DNA of 64,000 bases from Lentzea nigeriaca. Its GTDB lineage: Bacteria > Actinomycetota > Actinomycetes > Mycobacteriales > Pseudonocardiaceae. The notes beneath the pieces are model-generated. The model did not search any database. It was not told the DNA's origin and worked only from the letters and a program-made list of their open reading frames with translations. The DNA lies in contig NZ_JAFBCX010000001.1 of NCBI RefSeq assembly GCF_016907955.1, positions 1,178,001-1,242,000 of the forward strand. The letters are read 5' to 3'. Position 1 is the stretch's first letter, and every line of letters starts with the position of its first letter. This document shows, piece by piece, positions 42,227 to 50,214 of this stretch. Made by a program: the position numbers and the translations under genes.

Positions 42227-43569
42227 TGTCGCTCTCCTTCGGATCGGCGCAGGACGGCCAGCGGTGTGGTGAGGGTGCGGACGAGGACGACCAGGTCCGT
42301 CCACAGTGACCAGTGCTCGACGTAGACGTTGTCGAAGCGGACGCGTTGGCGGATCGAGGTGTCACCGTGCAGCCCGTGCACCTGAGCCCAGCCGGTCAGT
42401 CCGCCTGGCAGCCGGTGCCGGTCCGCGTACCGGGGGATGGTGGCGGCGAAGCGGGCGGCGAAGTACGGCCGTTCCGGACGTGGTCCGACGAGCGACAGAT
42501 CTCCGCGCAACACGCACCACAGCTGCGGCAGCTCGTCGAAATGGGTCGCGCGCAGCCACCACCGCAGCCGGCTCCCGGATTCCGGCACTGCCCAGCTCGT
42601 GTCCGGAGCCGGATCGTCGAGCGTGCGCAACTTCAGGATGGGCACGCACTCGCCGTCCCGGCTCAGCCGCATCTGGCGGAACAGCACCGGGCGGCCGTGC
42701 CGGACCAGCAGCGCGGCCGACAGAACCGCCAGCAACGGTGCGAGCAGGACCAGGAGCGCGGTGCCGACGACCAGATCGAAAGCCCGTTTGGTGACCGGAT
42801 TTCCCGACGGCGCCCGGAGGGTGACGAGCGGGATTCCGTGGATCTCGTCCCGGTGCCGCGCGGGGATCGTCGTGCCCAGCTCGTACAGTCGTGGCACCAG
42901 GTGCACCCGCGCCGCCCGGCGAGCGCGCAGGATCGGCACGAGTTGGGCGTCGCTCACCGCGGGGAAGCAGACGATCACGTGCCGAACCTGGTACCGCGCC
43001 ACCACCGCGGCCAGTTCGCCAGGCGCGCCGAGCAACGGCAGCCCGGCAGCCGGCCCTGGCGGGAGGTGGTCGACGAAACCGACCGGGCGCAGCCCGAATT
43101 CGGCATGGGCGCACAGGATGTCCGCGAGCTCGACGGCGAGCGTTCCGGTGCCGATGATCACCGTCGGCTCGGCCAGCCGGTGCCGGCGGCGGGCCGCGCG
43201 GAGCACCGCATAGCAAAGCGGCCTGACCACCACCGCCGCCGCGCTGGTGGCGACGACGAGTGCGATGTCCACCCAGGACCGCATCAGCACGGCGGGCACC
43301 GCCACCGCGAGCGCGATCCAGGGCAGTTCCTCACCGAATCGCGGACAGATCCGCACCCGTTGCGTTCCGGACGACCGCAGCACCGTGAGCACCGCGGCCG
43401 CGTACGCGATCGCAGTCCACTTCCACCCTGTCACGCCGGCCGCCACGAGCACGGCGACCGCGTCGCCTGCCGGGATCACCGCGGACGCGGCGCTGAACCT
43501 GCCCGAGGCGTGTACCGGTTCCCGCACGCCTTGCGCACGTGGGTGGGTGACGGCCGCCCTGGAGCTCAT
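42223..43569 (-). CDS. polyprenyl-phosphate sugar-1-phosphate transferase (WbaP/WcaJ type)
   Basis: Initiating enzyme that loads the first sugar-phosphate on undecaprenyl phosphate; 448 residues. Several N-terminal membrane helices, a CoA-binding-like Rossmann domain (PTVIIGTGTLAVELADILCA) and a C-terminal bacterial sugar transferase domain with KRAFDLVVGTALLVLLAP, VLFRQMRLSRDG, THFDELPQLWCVLRGDLSLV and GPRPERP. The stop is coupled to the next GT4 and the ATG (43569) overlaps the flavoprotein stop. Its presence means lipid-linked assembly, which classical Pel operons do not have. Confidence 0.94.
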   Translation of the reverse strand: MSSRAAVTHPRAQGVREPVHASGRFSAASAVIPAGDAVAVLVAAGVTGWKWTAIAYAAAVLTVLRSSGTQRVRICPRFGEELPWIALAVAVPAVLMRSWVDIALVVATSAAAVVVRPLCYAVLRAARRRHRLAEPTVIIGTGTLAVELADILCAHAEFGLRPVGFVDHLPPGPAAGLPLLGAPGELAAVVARYQVRHVIVCFPAVSDAQLVPILRARRAARVHLVPRLYELGTTIPARHRDEIHGIPLVTLRAPSGNPVTKRAFDLVVGTALLVLLAPLLAVLSAALLVRHGRPVLFRQMRLSRDGECVPILKLRTLDDPAPDTSWAVPESGSRLRWWLRATHFDELPQLWCVLRGDLSLVGPRPERPYFAARFAATIPRYADRHRLPGGLTGWAQVHGLHGDTSIRQRVRFDNVYVEHWSLWTDLVVLVRTLTTPLAVLRRSEGERQ

Positions 43570-44747
43570 GCGAGTTCCCGCGCAACGGTGCGGGCCGCGT
43601 AGTCCGCGCCGTAGACGAACCGCATGACCGGCCCGAACGAGGCGGCCACCGCGGGTCCGGCGAAGAACAGGCCGGGCACGTTCGAGTGGAAACCCGGGCC
43701 CACCCACGGGGCGCCGTCGATCAGCCGCAGCCGTGCCCGCAGCCCCTGATCCAGGAACGACAACTGCCGCACGGCAGGCCGGTAGCCGGTGGCCGCGATG
43801 ACGTGCTGGGTCTCCAGGTCCGTGAGGCCGTCCGGTGACGACACCCGAAGCCGCACCCCGCCGAAGACGGCCTGGCATCCGAGCACCGAACGTCCCAGCA
43901 GCACCGGGAACTCTCCTTCGGTCCGCGAACGCAGCCACCACGCGCCGGCCGGTCCGAGCGCGGTGCGTGCCCGGTTCACCCGCAGGCGCGAGGGAAGGCG
44001 GCGGTACAGCCGCGGGCGCGTCGAGTAGAACCAGGTGGACCAGCCCGATCCGAGCCCCGCTTCCGGTTCGCGCCAGCGCTGCAGCAGCGGGCGGTCGGGT
44101 GCGAGCGGCCGGCCGTTCCAGACCAGCCGGTCCGCGCGGGCGACCAGCCGCACGCTCGCGCCGTGCTCGTGCAGCAACGTCGCCGACTCCAGCGCGGACT
44201 GGCCCGCACCGACGACGATCACGTCCTTGCCGTGGAAGGCGCTCAGATCGGTGTGCGCGGAGCTGTGCGAGCACACGCTCTCTGGCAGTCCGGCGAATTC
44301 CCTTGGCAGATGGGCGAAGTACTGCACGCCAGGGGCGAAGACCACCTTGCCGGCGCGGACGAGGTCGCCCCCTTCGACGGCGAGCTCGAAGCGGTCTCCC
44401 GCGGGGCTGACCAGTTCGACGAGCCGCTCGTCGAGGTCGGGCGCGTGCGCGTGACGGAACCAATCGCCGTAGGCGATGAAGGTGTCAAGCGGGACCGGGA
44501 CACCGTAGTCGCCGTAGTCGCGACCGGTTTCGCGGCAGAACTCGCGCAGCGTGTGCTTGCCGTCCGGGTCGGACAGATTCGACGCGAACCCTTGCGACTT
44601 CAGGAACATCCCCTCGGGCATCGCGCTTCGCCACAGCTGCATCGGAACACCGAAGTGGCGGAATCGCACCCCGAGTGCCTGCAGGTGCGCGGCGATCGAC
44701 AGGCCGTACGGCCCCGCGCCCACCACGGCGACGTCGGTATCGATCAT
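43566..44747 (-). CDS. FAD/NAD(P)-binding oxidoreductase, monooxygenase-like
   Basis: Flavoprotein of 393 residues. FAD motif AVVGAGPYGLSIAAHL (6-21), NADP motif VIVVGAGQSALESATLL in the middle, and a late ATGY (AATGYRPAV), the arrangement of flavin monooxygenases and lysine/ornithine N-hydroxylases. Such an enzyme is unusual in a polysaccharide operon and suggests oxidation of an amino or amino-acid substituent. AAAGGGGA lies before the ATG, which overlaps the ATP-grasp stop (ATGA). Substrate unknown. Confidence 0.85.
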   Translation of the reverse strand: MIDTDVAVVGAGPYGLSIAAHLQALGVRFRHFGVPMQLWRSAMPEGMFLKSQGFASNLSDPDGKHTLREFCRETGRDYGDYGVPVPLDTFIAYGDWFRHAHAPDLDERLVELVSPAGDRFELAVEGGDLVRAGKVVFAPGVQYFAHLPREFAGLPESVCSHSSAHTDLSAFHGKDVIVVGAGQSALESATLLHEHGASVRLVARADRLVWNGRPLAPDRPLLQRWREPEAGLGSGWSTWFYSTRPRLYRRLPSRLRVNRARTALGPAGAWWLRSRTEGEFPVLLGRSVLGCQAVFGGVRLRVSSPDGLTDLETQHVIAATGYRPAVRQLSFLDQGLRARLRLIDGAPWVGPGFHSNVPGLFFAGPAVAASFGPVMRFVYGADYAARTVARELA

Positions 44748-46033
44748 CGGTTTCCCCTTTCCAAGTGGCTGTCTGCCCTGCCCCGCCGGTACCGCGGCGG
44801 CGCCGGTGTGCGGGACCTGCTTCCCGGCGGAAACGGCCGGCGCAGGACCCGCCAGCCCATGCGGACGCACATCAGCCCGAACGGCCGCAGGTCGTCGCGT
44901 GCGAACCACGCCAACTCGTCCACCTCGCGCAACGAACGCAGCCAGGCGCGCAGGTCCAGTTCGCCCCGCCGCCAGTACCCGGCGGCGGCGATCGGGTCGT
45001 AGTTCTCGACGAGGAAACCGCGGTCGACCGGCCGGCCCTGCGGGATCTCGCGGCCGGTGAGGTCCAGGTGCGCTGCCACCGCCACGTCCACCCCGGCGTC
45101 GTCGGTGAACAGCCGGAACTGCGCACCCAGGCGCGGGTTGAAGTCGAGCAGCTTGTACTCGCCGTCGCGCGGGTCGCGGCGCAGGTCGAGATCCATGATC
45201 CCGCGGTAGCCGACTCGCAGGAGCAGATCCCGCACACCCGCGGCGAGTTCGGCGTTCGGCTCCGCGCGGCCGAACGCGGTGAGCCCGGCGTGCGCCGGGT
45301 ACGAGCGGCGCTTGCGACCGGTGAAGGCCGGGCGGCAGATCGAGCGCGCGTCGCAGTAGCCGTGGAAGAACCAGTCGGCGTCCGCACCGCCGGGCAGGTA
45401 CTCCTGGAGCATCAAGGAGGTGCCACCGGCTCGGTCGAACAGCGCGCCGAGTTCCTCGCGCGTGTGCACGAGAGTGGTGCTTCGCTGCTGCCTGCCACGC
45501 CCGTGCCACGGCCGGACGAGCTTGACGATCACCGGAAAGCCCGCCGTGCTCAGGAATTCCGCGGCCTCGCCGAGTGACGATGCGAGGGTCGTCGCGGCAC
45601 AGGGGACACCGAACCGGCGGCACAGCTCGTACAGCGCGTACTTGTCGGCGACCTGCCGGGGCAGGCCCGGATCGAGCTTCGGGAACAGGAACGCCTCGCG
45701 CAGTTCTGCTTCGTGCTCGGCGACGAACAGCGCACCCGCGTCGTCGGTGGGCAGCAACACGCTCCGGCGTCCGATCCGGTCGGCGAGCCGCAGCAGGCCG
45801 AGCAGTACCCGGTCCGCGTCCTCGGTGCCGGGCCGCCACACCCAGCCGCCCCGCAGGTACCGCGACGCACCGGCCGGGGTGAACCGCTCCTCCTGCACCG
45901 CGTAGACCGCGACGCCGAGGCGTCCCAGGCTCCGGATCACGCCCAGCCCGCCGTGGTGGAACACGTTCGCGTCGAGCTTGAGCACGAGCGCGGGCGTGTC
46001 CCGGTCCAGTTCGGGTGGGCAGGGCTGCGGCAT
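44744..46033 (-). CDS. ATP-grasp carboxylate-amine ligase
   Basis: ATP-dependent ligase of 429 residues that would join a carboxylate to an amine. ATP-grasp features: ADKYALYELCRRFGVPCAAT, GFPVIVKLVRPWHG (ATP-binding Lys), LMLQEYLPGG, and the metal-binding DFNPRLGAQF near residue 300. I chose the ATG at 46033 (AGGAG six bases before) over a longer frame to 46123. Coupled to the flavoprotein gene; the pair may attach and oxidise an amino-acid-like group on the sugar polymer. This role is inference. Confidence 0.88.
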   Translation of the reverse strand: MPQPCPPELDRDTPALVLKLDANVFHHGGLGVIRSLGRLGVAVYAVQEERFTPAGASRYLRGGWVWRPGTEDADRVLLGLLRLADRIGRRSVLLPTDDAGALFVAEHEAELREAFLFPKLDPGLPRQVADKYALYELCRRFGVPCAATTLASSLGEAAEFLSTAGFPVIVKLVRPWHGRGRQQRSTTLVHTREELGALFDRAGGTSLMLQEYLPGGADADWFFHGYCDARSICRPAFTGRKRRSYPAHAGLTAFGRAEPNAELAAGVRDLLLRVGYRGIMDLDLRRDPRDGEYKLLDFNPRLGAQFRLFTDDAGVDVAVAAHLDLTGREIPQGRPVDRGFLVENYDPIAAAGYWRRGELDLRAWLRSLREVDELAWFARDDLRPFGLMCVRMGWRVLRRPFPPGSRSRTPAPPRYRRGRADSHLERGNR

Positions 46034-46067
46034 GAACGGCTCCTGGAGATCTGGTGTGGGAGGACAG

Positions 46068-47213
46068 TCACACGGCGGTCGGGCGAGGGCCTCGTTCAAC
46101 CGGATGAGGTTTCCTATGCCCAACGCATGGGTTCGTGGACCGGGCCGCGGTCTCCGTCACCTCGGCGAGGCGTGCGAACGTCTCGCGCACGTCGAACTCC
46201 CGTCGCACCAGCTGGGCCCCGGCCCGGCCCTCCGCTTCGGCGCGGGCGGGATCGGCGAGCCGGCGGAGGATCTCCTGACCGATCGCCGCGGGGGCGACCG
46301 CCGCTCCGGTACCCGGCCGGACCACCTCGGCGAGCCCGTCGACGTCCGAGGCGACCACGGGCCGGCCACAGGCCAGCGCTTCGAGCGCGCTCAACGGCAG
46401 GCCTTCCCATCGCGACGGCTGCACGACCACGTCCGCCGCGTAGAGCCACGGACGTACGTCGCCGACCTCGCCGGCACAACGCACTCCCTGCACGTCGCGC
46501 GGCCACGTGCCGTCGAACGGACCGACCAGGACGAGCCGTGCGTCCGGGCGGAGGGCGAGCACCCGTGGCCATTCGGCGAGCAGCAGGTCCTGCCCCTTCT
46601 GGCGGCAGATGCGCCCGACACAGACCACCAGCGGCACCTCGGGCTCGACTCCGACTGTTGCGCGAGCGTGCTGTCTGGACATCCCGTCCGGGCGGAACCG
46701 CCTCAGGTCCACTCCGTTCCGGACGACGGCGAACCGGCCACCGATCCCCGACCGCCGCCCCAGCCGGGCTTCTCCCTCACCCACGCAGACGACGGTGCCG
46801 GTCCAGCGGGTCGCGAACCGCTCCCAGCCGAGCGCCAGGTGCGACAGCGCACCGGTCGTCGCGAGCCACGACCAGCCGTGCGGCTGGAACAGCGTCGGCA
46901 GCGCGCCGCGCAGTGCGATCCGGCCGGCGAGACCCGCCTTGGCACAGTGCAGGTGCACGACGTCGGGCCGGAAGACGCGGATCAGGCGCGCGAGCTGGAG
47001 GGTCTCCCGCACCGTCGCCGCGCCCAGATCTCGGGTCGCGGTCCAGGGCCGGAGTGGAACGCCTTGACGGGCAAGGGTGTCCGCGAGCCACCCGGTGCCG
47101 GGAGCCGCCACCGCCACTCGCCACGACCGGGCTCGCTGCTCGGCCACGGCAGCCGCGACGTAGGCGGCGGCACCACCGGTAGTGGGCTGGATGACGTGCA
47201 GGACGGCCACCAC
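46068..47213 (-). CDS. GT4 glycosyltransferase
   Basis: GT-B glycosyltransferase of 381 residues. N-terminal VAVLHVIQPTTGGAAAYVAA with the glycine-rich acceptor loop; donor half LVVCVGRICRQKGQDLLLAE and the donor site QPSRWEGLPLSALEALACGR with E-x7-E. The start is one of two tandem GTGs (47213/47210) five bases after the deacetylase stop; the longer frame upstream is antisense-like. Third GT4 of the operon, so a repeating unit of at least three linkages is plausible. Confidence 0.9.
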   Translation of the reverse strand: MVAVLHVIQPTTGGAAAYVAAAVAEQRARSWRVAVAAPGTGWLADTLARQGVPLRPWTATRDLGAATVRETLQLARLIRVFRPDVVHLHCAKAGLAGRIALRGALPTLFQPHGWSWLATTGALSHLALGWERFATRWTGTVVCVGEGEARLGRRSGIGGRFAVVRNGVDLRRFRPDGMSRQHARATVGVEPEVPLVVCVGRICRQKGQDLLLAEWPRVLALRPDARLVLVGPFDGTWPRDVQGVRCAGEVGDVRPWLYAADVVVQPSRWEGLPLSALEALACGRPVVASDVDGLAEVVRPGTGAAVAPAAIGQEILRRLADPARAEAEGRAGAQLVRREFDVRETFARLAEVTETAARSTNPCVGHRKPHPVERGPRPTAV

Positions 47214-47218
47214 CGGTC

Positions 47219-47959
47219 TCAACCCGGTACGCCGAGCTCGAGCCGGGTCCGGCGCATCGCCAGTCCGTGGCGCAGCACCTTGGCCGTCAGGCGCAGGGTC
47301 TTGTCCCGATCGCCGACGTAGGTCCTGGGGATCGCGAACCTGCCGTCGAGGTCGGAGTGCGTGACCGCGCACGCGTAGTCGTATCCGGCGTCGCGGACCG
47401 CGGTGATCGTCTGCCCGTCCACCGCGCCGTACGGGTAGCAGAAACCCGTCACCGGGGCTTCGATGATCGATTCCAGAATCGTTCGGCTGCGCATTATTTC
47501 GGTCCAAATTTCGGAATCTCCGGCAGTCGGGAGGCGGGTATGCAGCATTCCGTGCGAACCCACCTCGTTACCCAGCGTGACAATGGTCCGAAGCGCTTTC
47601 GCGGTCATGAGCTTCTTTCGCGGGCCGTCGGAGTCCCATTCGTTGACGCCGCCGAGCCGGCCGGCGACCGCGAAAACCGTCCCGGTGAATCCGTACCACG
47701 ACAGCGTCCGCGTGACGTGCTCGAGGAAATCCGCGTACCCGTCGTCGAAGGTCAGCCCCACCAGGCCGGCCGCGGCACCCTGACGATGCGCCTCCAGCAA
47801 CTGCCGCATCGACACGCCACGCAGCCCGCGCCGCCACAACCAGCGCATCTGCTGGTCGAAGCGGGTCGGCCGGACCGTGATCCGGTACGGATCGGACCTG
47901 TACCGGTCCACCGAGTGGTACATCAACACCAGTGGCATGCCGGAATCGGAGGTTGTCAC
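47219..47959 (-). CDS. polysaccharide deacetylase, CE4 (NodB) family
   Basis: First gene of the exopolysaccharide operon; 246 residues. NodB motifs: LVLMYHSVD, the catalytic TFDDGYADF, the metal-binding GSHGMLHTRL (H-x4-H variant of SHTxxH), and FCYPYGAVDG. No signal peptide or membrane helix is visible, so it may act in the cytoplasm on a sugar nucleotide or lipid-linked sugar, unlike the secreted CE18 enzyme. GTG at 47959 with GGGAG five bases before; the longer frame to 48046 is less likely. Divergent from the kinase/regulator pair. Confidence 0.9.
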   Translation of the reverse strand: MTTSDSGMPLVLMYHSVDRYRSDPYRITVRPTRFDQQMRWLWRRGLRGVSMRQLLEAHRQGAAAGLVGLTFDDGYADFLEHVTRTLSWYGFTGTVFAVAGRLGGVNEWDSDGPRKKLMTAKALRTIVTLGNEVGSHGMLHTRLPTAGDSEIWTEIMRSRTILESIIEAPVTGFCYPYGAVDGQTITAVRDAGYDYACAVTHSDLDGRFAIPRTYVGDRDKTLRLTAKVLRHGLAMRRTRLELGVPG

Positions 47960-48178
47960 GTGATCTCCCGGTGCGGCTCGTGGTGGCCGCGCCGCGGCCA
48001 GCGTGGGCCGACGATAGAAGTCCGGACATCGTCGTGGTTCCTTCACGAGGATGAGGATTTCTAGACCCGCCGGGGGTCAAGGTGCCCGGTCGGTTGGGCC
48101 GAACGACCCTAGTAACGCAGAGCGACAAATCTGCGATTGACAGCTCGAAAGCACGCATGCATTCGGATGAGGGCTGCC

Positions 48179-48844
48179 ATGACATCGGAAATTCACCAAT
48201 TCCGCCCGTCGGGGGCGGTCGAATGGCGTGATTCCGCCGGTCTGCTGCACGACCTCGGGCACGGCCTGTTCACGTTGTCGTGCCTCTCCGAGTCCCTGCT
48301 GGCCACGGAGCGAGTCCCCGCGTGGGTGCGCCACCAGCTGAGCCTGATCGCGGACGAGACGGAACGGCTGCTCGAACTCGTCCAGCACGCGGCCGGCGAC
48401 GTCGCCGAACCGCGCCCGGTGGCCGTCCTGACGATGCTCGACGCGATCGCCGAAGTCGCACAGCACACCAGCGGAACCGAAGTGACTGTCCGGCCCGGCG
48501 CACCGGTCTGGCTGGTCACCGACGAGCTTTCGCTGTGGCGGATCGTCACGAACCTCGTCGGCAACGCGGTGCGTGCCGCCGGCCAGGGCGGGCTGGTCGA
48601 GCTGTCCGCCGAGCAGGGACCGCCGGTCGCGATCACCGTCGCCGACAACGGCCCGGGTTTCGGCATCGGCCCGCACGGCTGGACGGGGCAAGGCCTGCGA
48701 GTGGTGTCCGAGGCCGCGGACGCCGGCGGTGCCGTACTGCACTTCGGGCGGCGTTCGCCCCACGGAACCAGCGTGCGGCTCGAATTCACCAGCGCATCGC
48801 CGAACGCGGCAGGAGTCGTCGATGGCCACACTAGTGATCGGTGA
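48179..48844 (+). CDS. soluble histidine kinase-like protein without a sensor domain
   Basis: Protein of 221 residues. A short helical region with LLHDLGHGLFTLSCLSES (His24 or His28 as phospho-site) leads straight into an HATPase_c domain: N-box RIVTNLVGNAVRAA, G1 VADNGPGFGIG, G2-like TGQGLRVVSEAA and HGTSVRLEF. No membrane segment or PAS/GAF sensor is present, so its input is a partner protein or a cytoplasmic signal. ATG at 48179 has GAGGG upstream; TTGACA at 48137 is a possible -35. It overlaps the regulator gene by 23 bases and faces away from the exopolysaccharide operon. Confidence 0.87.
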   Translation: MTSEIHQFRPSGAVEWRDSAGLLHDLGHGLFTLSCLSESLLATERVPAWVRHQLSLIADETERLLELVQHAAGDVAEPRPVAVLTMLDAIAEVAQHTSGTEVTVRPGAPVWLVTDELSLWRIVTNLVGNAVRAAGQGGLVELSAEQGPPVAITVADNGPGFGIGPHGWTGQGLRVVSEAADAGGAVLHFGRRSPHGTSVRLEFTSASPNAAGVVDGHTSDR

Positions 48845-49511
48845 CGACCACCGGCTGTTCGCCGACGCGCTGGGTACCGTGCTGACCCAGCAGGGTTTCA
48901 CCATCCTCGCCATCGAAGCGGCACTCGCCACGACTATCACCGCGGTCGCGCAGAAACGCCCGGACCTCTGCCTGCTCGACCGGCATTTCGCCGATGGCGA
49001 GGGCACGCGGGCGATCGCCGACGTCCGCCGCGCCGGAGGCGGCGCGACCAAGGTGATCATGCTGACCGCGGACCACGACCCGGAGGGCATGGGCTTCGCG
49101 ATGGCCTCCGGCGCCGCCGGGTACGTGCACAAGTCCTGCGGGCTGGCCGCGCTCGTCGCCGCCATCCGGAGCGCCTACGCAGGCGACCCGGTCGAACTGC
49201 TCTCTCCACCGCCGGGCCATCGTGCCCCGCACGGCCGGGACATGGACGCCTTCCGGCTCGCGTCCTTCCTGACCCAGCGGGAACGGCAATGCCTGGCCTT
49301 GCTCGCCCACGGCTACAGCACGGCCGCGATGGCACAGCGGCTGGGCGTGTCGGCGGCCACGGTGCGCACCCACGTCCAGGCGGTGCTGACCAAACTCGGC
49401 GTCCACTCCCGGCTGCAGGCCGCATCGCTCGCGGTCCAGAACTCCCTTGTGGACAGTGCGGATCTCCTGGAATGGCTGGAGAAGGGGCCGCCCGCGCGTC
49501 CGAAGCGCTGA
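48822..49511 (+). CDS. NarL/LuxR-type response regulator
   Basis: Regulator of 229 residues. The receiver is intact: VIGDDHRLF (acid pair), phospho-acceptor D53 in LCLLDRHFADG, Thr in IMLTADHD and Lys in GYVHKSC. The C-terminal HTH reads TQRERQCLALLAHGYSTAAM and VSAATVRTHVQAVLTKLGV. AGGAG lies seven bases before the ATG at 48822. With the kinase gene it forms a two-component pair that likely controls the divergent operon from the 220-base gap; the operon's own Asp-less LuxR protein could act on the same sites. Confidence 0.93.
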   Translation: MATLVIGDDHRLFADALGTVLTQQGFTILAIEAALATTITAVAQKRPDLCLLDRHFADGEGTRAIADVRRAGGGATKVIMLTADHDPEGMGFAMASGAAGYVHKSCGLAALVAAIRSAYAGDPVELLSPPPGHRAPHGRDMDAFRLASFLTQRERQCLALLAHGYSTAAMAQRLGVSAATVRTHVQAVLTKLGVHSRLQAASLAVQNSLVDSADLLEWLEKGPPARPKR

Positions 49512-49529
49512 CGCCCGCAGCAGTCTGCA

Positions 49530-49561
49530 CGCGAGGTCACTCCACGCGGAGTGACCTCGCG
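49530..49561. terminator. bidirectional terminator
   Basis: Perfect 14-bp stem CGCGAGGTCACTCC / GGAGTGACCTCGCG with loop ACGC, 18 bases after the response regulator stop and 22 bases from the convergent lectin gene stop. Confidence 0.82.
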
Positions 49562-49582
49562 TTCACAACAGCCCGCCCGGCG

Positions 49583-50110
49583 TCAGAAGTCGCCGGCGTG
49601 CTTGAACGTCCACCGCTGGTTCGTCTGCGTCTCGTCTCCGATCAGGTACCAGAGCTGCACCGGCGTCCCGTTCGACCCGGTCGTGTGGGCGTCGGCGTCG
49701 AGGACCTTGGCCGAGTCCTGGCCCATGATCCAGCGGTAGCCGGGCGTGTTCGTGGACAGCGCCTTCCAGACCTGGGTCAGGCTGGAGTTGCAGTCGAGCA
49801 GCCTGACCCTGGTGCCGTCGTTGCGGTCAGGAGCCCACAGGCAGCGGTTGGCGGCGACGTTGATCAGCTGGAAGTGGTAGTTGTCGACCCAGTGGACGCG
49901 CCACATCTGGTTGTACTGGGTGGGCGGGTAGCAGTCCCACAGCTGGATAGGCGTGTAGTTCGCGCCGTTCCATTCCGCGGGCGCGTCGAGGCAGCGGTTG
50001 TTGGCGCGGCTCACGATGTACACCACGTCGTCTTCGGCATGCGCTGTTCCGGCGCCCGCCACCACGCTGAACGCGATCACCCCGAGCGCGGCCGACAATT
50101 TTCTGAACAC
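49583..50110 (-). CDS. secreted ricin-type beta-trefoil lectin
   Basis: Secreted sugar-binding protein of 175 residues: signal peptide 1-25 (GAGTAHA) and a single beta-trefoil. Three repeats are visible: NNRCLDAPAEWNG...IQLWDCYPP, NRCLWAPDRNDG...LLDCNSS and KVLDADAHTTG...VQLWYLIGD, each ending in a Q-x-W-like strand (NQMWRV, TQVWKA, NQRWTF). No catalytic domain is attached. GTG start with GGAGG in front. Being beside the exopolysaccharide operon it may bind that polymer or plant galactans; this is a guess. Confidence 0.9.
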   Translation of the reverse strand: MFRKLSAALGVIAFSVVAGAGTAHAEDDVVYIVSRANNRCLDAPAEWNGANYTPIQLWDCYPPTQYNQMWRVHWVDNYHFQLINVAANRCLWAPDRNDGTRVRLLDCNSSLTQVWKALSTNTPGYRWIMGQDSAKVLDADAHTTGSNGTPVQLWYLIGDETQTNQRWTFKHAGDF

Positions 50111-50214
50111 GGTTCCTCCCTCGTCACACCTGTAGGGCGTCCTCGACTGTCGAGTGGGTGAACCTGGTGGTCAACGGCTTGGGAAGCGTTGAGAACAGGT
50201 GAGAAGCTCTCCCG

